DNA of 64,000 nucleotides. Source: CAVRUH01 sp963822595. GTDB lineage: Bacteria; Chlamydiota; Chlamydiia; Chlamydiales; Waddliaceae. A program made the position numbers and the translations under genes. The notes below the pieces were generated by a model that saw nothing but the letters and a program-made list of their open reading frames with translations, was not told the DNA's origin and ran no database searches. How positions within the stretch are numbered: position 1 is the first letter of the stretch; each line of letters opens with the position of its first letter. Where the stretch lies: positions 1,251,096-1,315,095 of the forward strand of contig CAWGIG010000001.1 in assembly GCA_963822595.1 (NCBI GenBank), given 5' to 3'. Positions 25,552-34,773 of the stretch are shown piece by piece.

Positions 25552-27759
25552 CTATTGTTCCTCGGTATAACCGAGCTTTGTTGCGAGCTTGTTAATTTCG
25601 AAGACTTCTTCGTTTTCTTCAAATAAAAAACTTTCCAACAACACACTAATGGAGTAAAGTTGCTTAGAATTTAAAAATTTCCATATGGGTTCAAGTTGGT
25701 TTTGATCCAGATATTTTCGTAATTTCTTTCCTGTACCCACTGGGGAACCATTTTGAATAATTTTCAGGTCATCATCCGTGAAGATGCCTACTCGGTTCAG
25801 TTGTTCATAGGATTCGAGTTCAAGAATTTGTAAGGTTTCGATATCGAGTATTTCGTTTATATTTGTTGATTCCGTGTTTGTTTGAGGCGTCCTTTTGTTA
25901 ATTTGTTGAAGAATTCCATCAGGACCTTCGATAGCGATGAGGATATTTTTGCAAGTTTCAAACATCTCTAGAATTTTGGGACATATAGAATGATGAGAAT
26001 TCAGTATTTTTTCCAATTGTAAATTCGCCGGAGAAAGAATCGTCCGAATTTTCGTTTGGAGCATTGTAATCAGGAATGGTAATTGACTCTCTTGGTTTCC
26101 CAATTTAACGAGACCCGATACATCAATAATTGATTCGTATAGCTGTTTGTACTGTAATGCCTTGTAATTTGCATATATCGTTACAAAACTCCTGTTCAAG
26201 GTTTCAAGAACGTAGAATATCTGATCGTTGTGAAGGTGTTCAAACAAAGCATCTAAGCACCCACAGAGCTCGTTTTCGGAAAGGCTCCAAGTTATAGCTT
26301 GAAGTTGTTTTTCAGTTAATAACTTGGATTGTAAGGCTATCTGTCCGCAGAATTCAGGATGGTGCATTCCAAGGGCCATTAAAAATGGCGGAGTCGCTAA
26401 TATGTCATCCATGAAGAATTTCAGAAAGTTATCCGGATCGTCTTCATTGCTCTTAATAGTATTGCAAAGACTCTCTAAGGTTAAATAAACCGGATATGGG
26501 ATGTTTTCTATCATTTCTGTATCTTGAGAAGGTTGGTTAAACTCCATATTTTCACAAATCTCAATTAACCGATTTTTATCATGTCTACTCTTTAAATTTT
26601 CAACGATCCATTTCATATCGATATCCGTTTCAGGAACCGATTTTTTAAAAAGTTCATCGACTAATTTTCGAGAGTTGTTACGAGTGAGTTCTTCAAAATG
26701 CTCATCGCTTAAGCCAGTTAAAAGATAGGGAATCACGCTATTTTTGGTATTGTTTAGTGCATATAAAAATAAATACAATTCAGCATCATTGAAATGTTCT
26801 GTAAATATATTGATTAGGACTGCTCTTTTTTGATTGTCCTTTTCGATGTTAAATAAATCATTTAATATTTTGGCAGGCAGATAGGGGTTTTCCTGAATAT
26901 CCATTACAGAAATATATGTGGATAAATCCTCGTAGGGTAGAGACCACAGAATCATCAACCTGCATGATTCATCAATATCTTTTAATTGATCTATGACTAA
27001 TGTGTTAAGCAACTCTTCTTTCGAAAGTTCTAATAATAAAATTGGGAGCGCTGCTGTTTTTTTTGGACCATTTAAATCGAGGATAAAGTTAATTTGATCC
27101 AACAAAATCCTACAATTATATTGGCGATCTTCTGTGAGTTCGACTTCAAGTATGCTATGCTTCATCACGGCGACAACAAAAGGGAATGCAACATCTTCAT
27201 TTTTTATAAAACCAGCTATTTTTCCGAGCTCGCTAATTGGAAATTGGACGATCATTTCGGAGAATAATTCCTCATACAGATCTATAGGAATGGTTTCTAT
27301 CACTATATTTACCCACGTTTTCTTATTTTCAATTTCGCTATTGGTTCCCAAAATTGCTTTAAAGAGGTAGGTGTAAAATGCACTGCTAAAGTTAATGGTT
27401 TGAGAAAAAAAGTTTTTGAAAAATTGGTTCGAGGAAAATTGGTTGTCAAGGAGGTTTAATATTTTGATAACCTCCTTCCCATGAGTGGGAACTAAAAAGG
27501 CTAATACTTCATTCATAGGAATAATTCTTTCGATTTCTCCAATGACACGGACTTTTTCTGTGTCTTCGTATTCTGTATGGTCGGCTATTTCCAGTATTAA
27601 GCGAGCTAGACCATTCGTATGCAATTCTAAAGGGCAGAATTTTTCATTAATTAAAATTGAAATTTGTCTGGCGTTCGCCTCGAAAAGCTTTTTTATTATT
27701 TCACTTGGATCAATATCTAATATTTGAACGCTCTCATGGATATTTCCGCTGATGATCAT
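25552..27759 (-). CDS. Large helical-repeat protein of unknown function
   Basis: The 735-residue protein lacks a signal peptide and membrane helices. It consists almost entirely of short amphipathic helices with recurring patterns such as LPILLLELSKEELLNTLV and VIPYLLTGLSDEHFEELT. These are vaguely like MgtE-N/FliG-type helical repeats, suggesting a solenoid scaffold. It ends nine bases before the patatin start, so the two are probably one operon. I cannot name a family. Confidence 0.7.
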   Translation of the reverse strand: MIISGNIHESVQILDIDPSEIIKKLFEANARQISILINEKFCPLELHTNGLARLILEIADHTEYEDTEKVRVIGEIERIIPMNEVLAFLVPTHGKEVIKILNLLDNQFSSNQFFKNFFSQTINFSSAFYTYLFKAILGTNSEIENKKTWVNIVIETIPIDLYEELFSEMIVQFPISELGKIAGFIKNEDVAFPFVVAVMKHSILEVELTEDRQYNCRILLDQINFILDLNGPKKTAALPILLLELSKEELLNTLVIDQLKDIDESCRLMILWSLPYEDLSTYISVMDIQENPYLPAKILNDLFNIEKDNQKRAVLINIFTEHFNDAELYLFLYALNNTKNSVIPYLLTGLSDEHFEELTRNNSRKLVDELFKKSVPETDIDMKWIVENLKSRHDKNRLIEICENMEFNQPSQDTEMIENIPYPVYLTLESLCNTIKSNEDDPDNFLKFFMDDILATPPFLMALGMHHPEFCGQIALQSKLLTEKQLQAITWSLSENELCGCLDALFEHLHNDQIFYVLETLNRSFVTIYANYKALQYKQLYESIIDVSGLVKLGNQESQLPFLITMLQTKIRTILSPANLQLEKILNSHHSICPKILEMFETCKNILIAIEGPDGILQQINKRTPQTNTESTNINEILDIETLQILELESYEQLNRVGIFTDDDLKIIQNGSPVGTGKKLRKYLDQNQLEPIWKFLNSKQLYSISVLLESFLFEENEEVFEINKLATKLGYTEEQ

Positions 27760-27889
27760 TGAAATCTCCTCCCGTCAATAAATTGCATGTATATGCATTT
27801 TTTGAAACTTTTTTCACCTTAGCAAATATGATTGTTTAGTACAATGCTCTGTTACCGGGATGAAATGCCAAGAAGTTCAAATGGGTACG

Positions 27890-28041
27890 TATAGAAGCGA
27901 AATAACATGATAAACACGATCGCAAGCGGCAGGATTAAGAAGGATAAGAAAGAAAAAGAACGAGAGAAAAAATACCATTATGCAAATGAATTTAAAATTA
28001 TGTCGCTTGCGATCGTGCTTATCTTGTTATTTCGTTTCTAT
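27890..28041. repeat. Long palindrome, family C (copy 2)
   Basis: The left arm (27890-27931) and right arm (28001-28041) share CACGATCGCAAGCG and the outer TATAGAANCGAAATAACA, around a ~70-nt loop. It occupies most of the 27760-28026 gap. The right arm forms the last five codons and the TAA stop of the gene at 28027-28953, and the left arm repeats that gene end in inverted form. The core matches the copy at 5655-5779. Confidence 0.9.
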
Positions 28042-28953
28042 ACCAACAATGGTAATTAAAGATGCTGCGGCAAACCGTAAGGAAGGGTGGACCTCCCTGG
28101 GCTTCACGGAATAATCGGGATATAATGTCTTTGGAACCATTTTTTTGAGGCCCACCATTGAAGCAACGCCAAAGATGAATCTTTTTCCGATTTCCTGGAT
28201 AACCATGGCTACTGGGCCGGTAGTCTCATTGGAAATTTTGCTTATAACAGCGGCTTTATCAAGGGCGTCTGACGAAATGTCAATAAAATCGTTAGCGTTA
28301 AAAGGCGAACCTATGGCTTTGAGAACTTTTTCAATGACCGGTTTGGAATTTATAAGGGCATTCTGGAGCTCTTTCTTATCTCTTTCTAATTTTTCAAGGA
28401 CTTGTTTGGCGTTGACAAAGACCTCACCAACTCCATCATTCATCGTATCTGGATTCATATAGAATATTTCTATAGCATCGATCATCCTCATGCTTAAAAT
28501 AAATGCCTCTTTGAAAATAAGTAATAAAGAAGTAACTATTCGCTTTATTTTCTCAGTCGTTCTCTTTAAATGGTATTTGTTTTCGTTTTTAACTACTTTG
28601 TAACTATATGTTTTCGAATATTCATCTCTAAACGCATTTTTTAGTTTTCTAAAGCATTCTTGCATGCGAAAAGTTTGATCGACCACCATTAGGATGCGTT
28701 GAGCCACCAGGACGCAGAGAACGGGAAGTTTCACAGGAATTTTATCTCCGGCAAGTGCATTAACAGCATGCCCCGCTGCTAAGGCAAGAAAATTATTGGG
28801 GTTTGAATAGATTTCCGCTCTTTTATACCATCTCCAAAGGTGATGAACGCGATTGAATGCGGAAAATACGATCATAAATGGCAAAGGCAAGCTAACAGGC
28901 GTACCGGTTGCTTGGAATGATGTTGTCGAGACGACACCGACTAAATCGATCAT
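28027..28953 (-). CDS. Unknown protein, possible membrane-associated
   Basis: The 308-residue protein has several moderately hydrophobic stretches (SLPLPFMIVFSAF, LALAAGHAVNALAG, LPVLCVLVAQRILMV, IVTSLLLIFKEAFILSM) and a charged helical middle (ERDKKELQNALINSK). I do not recognise it. Its C-terminal residues GIETK and stop codon lie within the right arm of palindrome family C. The true ancestral C-terminus may therefore have been altered by insertion of that element. It diverges from tkt. Confidence 0.65.
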   Translation of the reverse strand: MIDLVGVVSTTSFQATGTPVSLPLPFMIVFSAFNRVHHLWRWYKRAEIYSNPNNFLALAAGHAVNALAGDKIPVKLPVLCVLVAQRILMVVDQTFRMQECFRKLKNAFRDEYSKTYSYKVVKNENKYHLKRTTEKIKRIVTSLLLIFKEAFILSMRMIDAIEIFYMNPDTMNDGVGEVFVNAKQVLEKLERDKKELQNALINSKPVIEKVLKAIGSPFNANDFIDISSDALDKAAVISKISNETTGPVAMVIQEIGKRFIFGVASMVGLKKMVPKTLYPDYSVKPREVHPSLRFAAASLITIVGIETK

Positions 28954-28979
28954 TTATTTCCTATTTGAGATTTTATCCG

Positions 28980-29009
28980 TTGCGAGATTTTATGATAACG
29001 AAGTAATAT
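28980..29009 (+). promoter_or_regulatory. Possible promoter for tkt-hemE
   Basis: TTGCGA (28980-28985) and TAATAT (29004-29009) are separated by 18 bases, and the start codon follows 37 bases later. It is the best sigma70-like pair in the short divergent gap. Confidence 0.35.
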
Positions 29010-29046
29010 AAACAATTAAAAAATCCATCATCTAAGGAACAACAAT

Positions 29047-31080
29047 ATGGCATCCAAAAATAACGTTAAAACTTCCAGGGAGAATACAAGACCCTTTGAT
29101 CCTGAACAAAAGCAAATTCTAGCAAAAATTGCCAATACAATTCGTGAATTGGCGATGGATGCCACTCAAAAAGCAGATTCAGGCCATCCCGGACTCCCTA
29201 TGGGATGCGCGGAAATCGGCGCCTATCTATTTGGACACTTTTTAAAACATAATCCGAAAGATTCCCAATGGTTCAACAGAGATCGCTTTATCCTTTCGGC
29301 CGGTCACGGTTCACTTTTACTTTATTCATGCCTACATCTTTCCGGCTTTAAACTTTCTATGGAGGATATTAAAAATTTCCGCCAGCTTCACTCCAAAACA
29401 CCGGGCCACCCTGAAGAAGGACATACCGATGGGGTCGAAACGACAACAGGTCCGTTGGGGCAAGGGATCGGAAATAGTGTGGGACAAGCCTTGGGTTTTA
29501 AAATGCTAGCCGCTAGATTTAACACTCCAAAGCATAAAATTATCGATAACAAGATTGTCACTCTCATAAGCGACGGCTGCGTCATGGAGGGAGTAGCTTC
29601 AGAAGTTTCCTCGCTGGCAGGCCACTGGAAGCTAGATAACCTCATTGCCATTTATGATAGCAACCATATCACCTTGGATGGGCCTCTTTCGGACGCATTC
29701 TCGGAAAACACTCGCAAAAGATACGAAGCTTATGGATGGGATGTTCATGACGTGGACGGCCATAATATCGATGACCTGCATGAAGTAATGTCAAAAGTCC
29801 AAGCTAACCAACAAAGACCCGTTCTCATTATAGCGACGACAATTATCGGAAAAGGGGCGCCATCGAAAGCAGGCACAAGTAAAGCTCACGGTTCCCCTCT
29901 GGGCGAAGAAGAAGTTCGTGATGCAAAAGCCGCACTAAACCTCCCTGAAGAACCATTTTATGTACCACAAGCCGTTTACGACTACTTTGATAGAAGAATT
30001 CAAGATGATATCCGCCAAGAAGAGGCTTGGAAAGAAATTTTTCATGCTTGGGCAAAGGAAAATCCGGAACTCTATAAGCAATTTCAAGCGATGCATGAAC
30101 ATAAACTGCCTTCGGATCTTGAAAAACAACTCACTTCTATTGATATCAAAGGACCGATTGCTAGTAGAAAGTCCTCTAGTATGGTGATACAAACCCTCAG
30201 CTCTCTCCTTCCACAATTAATAGGAGGATCGGCGGACTTATCATCTTCGGATTTAACAACGATTTCAAAAGATTCCATCATTACCTCTTCTGATTTTTTA
30301 GGTCGCAATATTAAATTTGGTGTTCGTGAATTTGGAATGGCGACAATCGCTACAGGACTCGCGCAAACAGGAATGTTTACGCCTTTTATCGGAACATTTC
30401 TTACTTTTTCAGACTATATGCGAAATGCAATCCGTTTATGTTCCCTCATGAAAGAACAGGTCATCTATCAGTTCACCCATGACTCGATATTTTTAGGAGA
30501 AGATGGTCCCACGCATCAACCTATAGAGCATTATGCTGCACTTAGGGCCATGATTAACCTCCATGTCATCCGGCCAGCAGATGCTAACGAAGTCAAAATG
30601 GCATGGCTTGCGGCTTTAAAATACGATGGACCTACAGCGCTCGTTTTGTCTCGACAAAACCTTCCTGATCTTCAAGGGACGAAAGTTCCCTATGCCGAAG
30701 GTATGGGACGCGGAGCCTATATCATTAAAAAAGAAAAGAAAAAACCAAAATTTATGCTTGTTGCAACAGGGTCCGAGGTTTCATTGGCTTTAGACGTGGC
30801 TGCGGCTCTAGAAAAAATGGGACACGATGTCCGAGTCATTTCGATGCCTTGCTGGGAACTCTATGAAGAACAGCCAAAAGAGTACAAGGACAGTGTATTT
30901 GGCGGAGATCTAGGTCAAAGGGTAAGCATCGAAGCCGGAGTAGAAATGGGTTGGCACAAGTATATTGGAATAGATGGAATAGCCATTTGCATCGATAGAT
31001 ATGGAGCTTCCGCACCATACAAAGATCTCGCTGTTGAGTATGGATTCACTGTCGAATCCATTCTCGAGAGGATCCTATAA
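29047..31080 (+). CDS. tkt: Transketolase
   Basis: The 677-residue enzyme has the three transketolase domains. Landmarks are SGHPGLPMG near the N-terminus, the thiamine diphosphate motif starting SDGCVMEGVASEVSS and ending in the conserved asparagine, the catalytic glutamate region FGVREFGMATIATGLA, and THDSIFLGEDGPTHQPIEH in the pyrimidine domain. It transfers two-carbon ketol units in the non-oxidative pentose phosphate pathway. AAGGA is eight bases before the ATG. Its stop overlaps the hemE start (TAATG). Confidence 0.97.
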   Translation: MASKNNVKTSRENTRPFDPEQKQILAKIANTIRELAMDATQKADSGHPGLPMGCAEIGAYLFGHFLKHNPKDSQWFNRDRFILSAGHGSLLLYSCLHLSGFKLSMEDIKNFRQLHSKTPGHPEEGHTDGVETTTGPLGQGIGNSVGQALGFKMLAARFNTPKHKIIDNKIVTLISDGCVMEGVASEVSSLAGHWKLDNLIAIYDSNHITLDGPLSDAFSENTRKRYEAYGWDVHDVDGHNIDDLHEVMSKVQANQQRPVLIIATTIIGKGAPSKAGTSKAHGSPLGEEEVRDAKAALNLPEEPFYVPQAVYDYFDRRIQDDIRQEEAWKEIFHAWAKENPELYKQFQAMHEHKLPSDLEKQLTSIDIKGPIASRKSSSMVIQTLSSLLPQLIGGSADLSSSDLTTISKDSIITSSDFLGRNIKFGVREFGMATIATGLAQTGMFTPFIGTFLTFSDYMRNAIRLCSLMKEQVIYQFTHDSIFLGEDGPTHQPIEHYAALRAMINLHVIRPADANEVKMAWLAALKYDGPTALVLSRQNLPDLQGTKVPYAEGMGRGAYIIKKEKKKPKFMLVATGSEVSLALDVAAALEKMGHDVRVISMPCWELYEEQPKEYKDSVFGGDLGQRVSIEAGVEMGWHKYIGIDGIAICIDRYGASAPYKDLAVEYGFTVESILERIL

Positions 31081-32108
31081 TGGATCATCTTTTTCTAAAT
31101 GCTTTGAAGTGTCAGAACAGATCGCGTCCTCCTATATGGCTCATGCGACAAGCAGGACGCTATCTTCCTGAATATCGTGAGTTACGCAAGAACCATTCTT
31201 TAATCGATATGTTTCACGAACCTGAAATAGCTGCTCAAGTGACCCACATGCCGATTAAAAGATTCGGATTCGATGCCGCAATTTTATTTTCCGATATACT
31301 GATGATCGCAGAAGCATTGGGAGTGGGTCTTACGTTTGAGGAGTCCGTCGGGCCGGTGATATTGCGTCCGTTGAAAGAGGATCGCGATATCGACAATTTG
31401 AGTAGACAGAGCGTTCGGGAATCTTTAGGCTATGTAGAAAAAGCCATCAAGCAGATATTGAATGGCCTAGAAGTCCCTCTCGTTGGGTTTAGCGGCGGAC
31501 CCTTTACTTTGGCCAGTTACATGATTGAGGGAGGCTCTAGCAAGGATTTGGGCAAGACAAAGAAATGGATGATGAGCAATCCGGAATCATTTCACAAACT
31601 CCTTTCTCGGATCACACAAGCAACGATTGAGTATTTGAATATGCAGATTGATGCCGGAGTACAAGCGATTCAGATCTTTGATTCATGGGCTAATTATCTT
31701 GGTCATGGACATTTTCTGGAATTTTCTTTGGCTTATTTGCGTGAGATTATTCAAGGGTTAAAAAATAAAAATATTCCGGTCATTTTATTTTCGCGAGGAT
31801 CTTCGGTATTTGCGAAGGATCTGGCAAAGATAAAGCCTGCAGGGATTAGTTTGGATTGGAATTTAAACATTTCGGAGGCTCGAAGGATGATCCCTCACAC
31901 GATAGCCGTGCAGGGAAATCTCGATCCTGATTTTCTTTTTGCCCCCCCTGAAACACTTCGAAAGGAAGTCCGCAGGATGTTGGATGCAATGGAAGGGGAT
32001 CCGGGATATATCTTCAATCTAGGCCACGGAGTTAAGCCCAATACACCTTTAGAGTCCGTTGAAGTCCTCGTGGAAACAGTGAAGTCACTGTCGCCTATCA
32101 AAGGATGA
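31080..32108 (+). CDS. hemE: Uroporphyrinogen decarboxylase
   Basis: The 342-residue protein opens with the family signature RPPIWLMRQAGRYLPEYR. It has the conserved aspartate region AAILFSDILM, GFSGGPFTLASYMIEGG, FDSWANYLG and a C-terminal FNLGHGVKPNTP. It decarboxylates the four acetate side chains of uroporphyrinogen III to give coproporphyrinogen III, the substrate of HemF at 12085. It is translationally coupled to tkt with GAGAGGAT six bases before the ATG. Confidence 0.97.
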   Translation: MDHLFLNALKCQNRSRPPIWLMRQAGRYLPEYRELRKNHSLIDMFHEPEIAAQVTHMPIKRFGFDAAILFSDILMIAEALGVGLTFEESVGPVILRPLKEDRDIDNLSRQSVRESLGYVEKAIKQILNGLEVPLVGFSGGPFTLASYMIEGGSSKDLGKTKKWMMSNPESFHKLLSRITQATIEYLNMQIDAGVQAIQIFDSWANYLGHGHFLEFSLAYLREIIQGLKNKNIPVILFSRGSSVFAKDLAKIKPAGISLDWNLNISEARRMIPHTIAVQGNLDPDFLFAPPETLRKEVRRMLDAMEGDPGYIFNLGHGVKPNTPLESVEVLVETVKSLSPIKG

Positions 32109-32130
32109 TCCGACAAAAAATCTATATAAA

Positions 32131-33492
32131 ATGATTTCCATTGTTCAAAATCAATTATTCAGACAGGAATTCGAAAGATCGGAAACGATAGCTGCTATAA
32201 AAATCCAGAGTGCTTGGCGTGGTTATTCCGTTAAAGTTAAAGCAGAAAAAGCAAAAAGGCACCTCCTCAGCTATGCTCTTTTTGAAAAAGCAAAACCCTA
32301 TGTTGATAATCCGATCAGTCTCCAAAATTTACCCCGAGCTTTTCGAGGAAATACGCCCGTTTATTTACCAAATGAGTTACCTATTGTTTTAAAGGGAAGC
32401 GGTTCTCCGCAAAATCAAACACGCTTTGATCAAATGAGTCAAGCTCGTGATATTTGCGAAAAGGGTGGTTATAATAATCTTGTTATCCCTAAAGCACGCA
32501 TCTACAAAAAATTTATTTTGGAAAGTCGGTTGCCTATTGTTGTGCATGAGACGAAAGAACAAATCGGGTTTTATTTCGAAAATCGAGAACAATTTACAGC
32601 TGCTATAAAAGAGTTTACAGGATTTCTTTTTCAATCAACTTTCAAAGATATTACGGGTAATTCTAGAGATCCCTATGGAACCCTATCCAAAACGCCTGTG
32701 CCTCGATATGATAATGTGGCTTTATATATAGAAGACAATCAAGGAAAAATCGGACTCGTAGATCTTGAAAAATTTGAACCCGGTTGCCGGAGTTGGCATG
32801 ATAGGTGGAGTTATAATAGGTGCAGAGATGCCGTTCATTTATTTCCATTTCATTTTGAGGAAATTTTGGATATAGCAAAGAGTTACGATAATAATATTCT
32901 GAGATATCGCAAATTTTTGGAAGAAGAAAGAGATGAGGCATTAATCCGCTTCAAACTAGCTTACCAGGATCATTTAGATTTCATCAAAGAAAACAAAATT
33001 TCTTTTGAAAATCCATTAAAAATGGTGGAAGTAACCCCGCTTAGGAAAGAAGAGATAAAAGATGTTATGGTACTAACCGTGCGTAAACATGATGATGGAT
33101 ATCAGTACCAAAATTGCCTAGGTAAAAAACCCCACGAAATTTTATCGCTTTTTGAAAAATCTTTTCCCATCATATTAGATTTAACAATCAATTTTATTTC
33201 GCTAATTCTTAAAAAGAAAGTAGAGGGTAAAAAAGAAGCCATTTCATCTTATAGACAACTTCTTTCATGTAGGTCTTTGAGTTTTAGTAGTTCTCGCAAA
33301 AGTTACAAAGACTTACAAGAAAAAGTCCAGTCCGCATTACACATGATGCAAATAAAAGAATGGGATAAAAGCGCCTTTTCCTTCCTGATTATTCGAGGCA
33401 TTTTTGAAGAACTCGCAAAGGGAAGGGAAATAGCGTATTATAACCCAAGTTTTGGATATGGTAATCACGCCAAAGAATGTATATTTTGTTAA
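32131..33492 (+). CDS. Effector candidate with N-terminal IQ motif and C-terminal CaaX box
   Basis: The 453-residue protein begins with a near-perfect calmodulin-binding IQ motif, IKIQSAWRGYSVKVK (residues ~23-37). It ends in KECIFC, whose last four residues fit a CaaX prenylation box. Between them, segments such as LPIVLKGSG, an acidic helix, and NQGKIGLVDLEKFEPG could be remnants of a protein-kinase-like fold, but this is weak. No signal peptide or membrane helix is present. Both terminal motifs act only in eukaryotic cells, so delivery into a host cell is a reasonable inference. It starts 22 bases after hemE with no clear ribosome site, and may have its own AT-rich promoter. Confidence 0.7.
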   Translation: MISIVQNQLFRQEFERSETIAAIKIQSAWRGYSVKVKAEKAKRHLLSYALFEKAKPYVDNPISLQNLPRAFRGNTPVYLPNELPIVLKGSGSPQNQTRFDQMSQARDICEKGGYNNLVIPKARIYKKFILESRLPIVVHETKEQIGFYFENREQFTAAIKEFTGFLFQSTFKDITGNSRDPYGTLSKTPVPRYDNVALYIEDNQGKIGLVDLEKFEPGCRSWHDRWSYNRCRDAVHLFPFHFEEILDIAKSYDNNILRYRKFLEEERDEALIRFKLAYQDHLDFIKENKISFENPLKMVEVTPLRKEEIKDVMVLTVRKHDDGYQYQNCLGKKPHEILSLFEKSFPIILDLTINFISLILKKKVEGKKEAISSYRQLLSCRSLSFSSSRKSYKDLQEKVQSALHMMQIKEWDKSAFSFLIIRGIFEELAKGREIAYYNPSFGYGNHAKECIFC

Positions 33493-33615
33493 AAAAATGG
33501 ATTTAGCACGGCCTTTATCATTTTTGCTCGCTCGGCCTGGGATGCGACAAACCCTATTTGGCTGTAAAATTCCAAAAAGTTTCAGTCTCATTTTTGAGGA
33601 AAACGACCCTTAGCA

Positions 33616-33878
33616 TCAATCAGAAAGTCCGGAGCGCATCGCGAAGGACGACCCCATTAAAGCCCCGGGTGACGCATCGGAACCCGGGGGATGCATAAAT
33701 AAGGGATAGAGCCCGGAGCGCATCGCGAAGGGCGACTGATTCGACCACGGGAATCAGTCGCCCTTCGCGATGCGCTCCGGGCTCTATATTTTGTTTGCAC
33801 ATCCCCCGGGTTCCGATGCGTCACCCGGGGCTTTAATGGGTTCGTCCTTCGCGATGCGCTCCGGACTTTCTGATTGAG
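33616..33878. repeat. Inverted dimer of a ~120-nt unit (family D, head-to-head)
   Basis: The 33493-34013 gap has no gene. This GC-rich element has two ~120-nt arms. The unit runs AGTCCGGAGCGCATCGCGAA, then ATTAAAGCCCCGGGTGACGC, then GGAGCGCATCGCGAAGGGCG and GACTGATTC, and is followed by its reverse complement. Each unit is itself bounded by two direct copies of GGAGCGCATCGCGAAG. A second dimer at 42374-42637 has the same unit in the opposite joint orientation. GC content stands out sharply from its surroundings. Confidence 0.92.
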
Positions 33879-34013
33879 GTTAAACATAACCCTCAAGGTG
33901 AGAAATTTATCATCCTTTTCCTTATAAATCTGAAATTGTCATTAGGTCCCTTTTATCATATTTCTAAAACTCCTTATCTTTTATAATTTTCGCACTTACT
34001 ATGGAGTAATAAC

Positions 34014-34556
34014 ATGAAGACAACAATAGTGCTTTACATTGCAACAACTAAGGATGGATTTATTGCTGGTGTCGACGGCAATTTGGATTGGCTTCCAAAG
34101 ACGCTTCAAGAAACCGGCGGAAAAGACTATGGTTACCAACAATTTTATGATTCCATAGATGCAACTGCTATGGGAAGAAAAACATACCAGGATATTTTGA
34201 GTTTTGGTGATTGGCCATATATCGGAAAAAAATCCTATATTTTCTCCGGTCAACCTTTGGAAACATCTAATAAGGATATCGAATTCTACAAAGGTGATAT
34301 CCAAGGCTTTATCAAAAAAATGGAAGAGGAAAAAATCAAGAATTTATGGTTAGTGGGAGGAGCCGGGTTGGCTGAGTCCTTTTATGATCAAGGAAGAATT
34401 GATGAATACATTATTACCGAATTTCCTGTTTCAATTGGACAAGGTATTCCTCTAACAACTGTCGATAAAGCTCTGAAAAATGGAAAAATCATCAAGCTAA
34501 ATTCGATTGATTTTGGAGACGGTGTTTTTCAGCACCACTACAAATCGAAGCTATGA
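34014..34556 (+). CDS. Dihydrofolate-reductase-like (RibD C-terminal) family protein
   Basis: The 180-residue protein matches the YyaP/RibD-C subgroup of the DHFR fold: VLYIATTKDGFIAGVDGNLD at the N-terminus, AMGRKTYQDIL in the middle, and LWLVGGAGLAESFYDQGRID near the nucleotide site. Members reduce pterin or related substrates with NADPH, but this subgroup is not a classical folate enzyme and its substrate is unknown. GGAG lies seven bases before the ATG. It is separate from the HipA-like module downstream. Confidence 0.85.
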   Translation: MKTTIVLYIATTKDGFIAGVDGNLDWLPKTLQETGGKDYGYQQFYDSIDATAMGRKTYQDILSFGDWPYIGKKSYIFSGQPLETSNKDIEFYKGDIQGFIKKMEEEKIKNLWLVGGAGLAESFYDQGRIDEYIITEFPVSIGQGIPLTTVDKALKNGKIIKLNSIDFGDGVFQHHYKSKL

Positions 34557-34660
34557 TTTTAATAGTTGAGAAAAGTTCAAATGTGGATGAAAAAAGCATT
34601 TTCTTGCTTAAGAACTTCATAATCAAGAAAAAACGATTTTGTGAAGATTTATTCTTTGAT

Positions 34661-34680
34661 TTGATGTATTACTATATCAA
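34661..34680. promoter_or_regulatory. Possible operator 1 of the HipA-like module
   Basis: TTGATGTATTACTATATCAA is an imperfect palindrome with eight of ten positions paired. It lies ~95 bases upstream of the kinase start. Its centre is 26 bases from the centre of the perfect palindrome at 34688-34705, a spacing of about 2.5 helical turns. A XRE-type regulator encoded downstream is the likely binder, by analogy with other HipB operators. Confidence 0.45.
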
Positions 34681-34687
34681 AGATTTA

Positions 34688-34705
34688 TGATATATTAATA
34701 TATCA
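34688..34705. promoter_or_regulatory. Possible operator 2 of the HipA-like module
   Basis: TGATATATTAATATATCA is a perfect 18-nt palindrome sharing the TGAT...ATCA ends with operator 1. It is 69 bases upstream of the kinase ATG and overlaps the likely promoter. AT-richness makes chance palindromes easier, which limits confidence. Confidence 0.5.
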
Positions 34706-34773
34706 ACAATTTTCATTATATCTTGACATCGAATGATGAAAATGGCATAATTGGGTTAAAGAAGGATGGGTTT

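Noticed and set aside
33620..33896. Overlapping minus-strand frames with repeated RSASRR peptides
   Set aside because: They come from the GC-rich family D dimer; the peptide repetition reflects the DNA repeats.
34723..34773. TTG start giving 17 extra residues on the HipA-like kinase
   Set aside because: The ATG at 34774 has a well-placed AGAAGGA, while the TTG has none.
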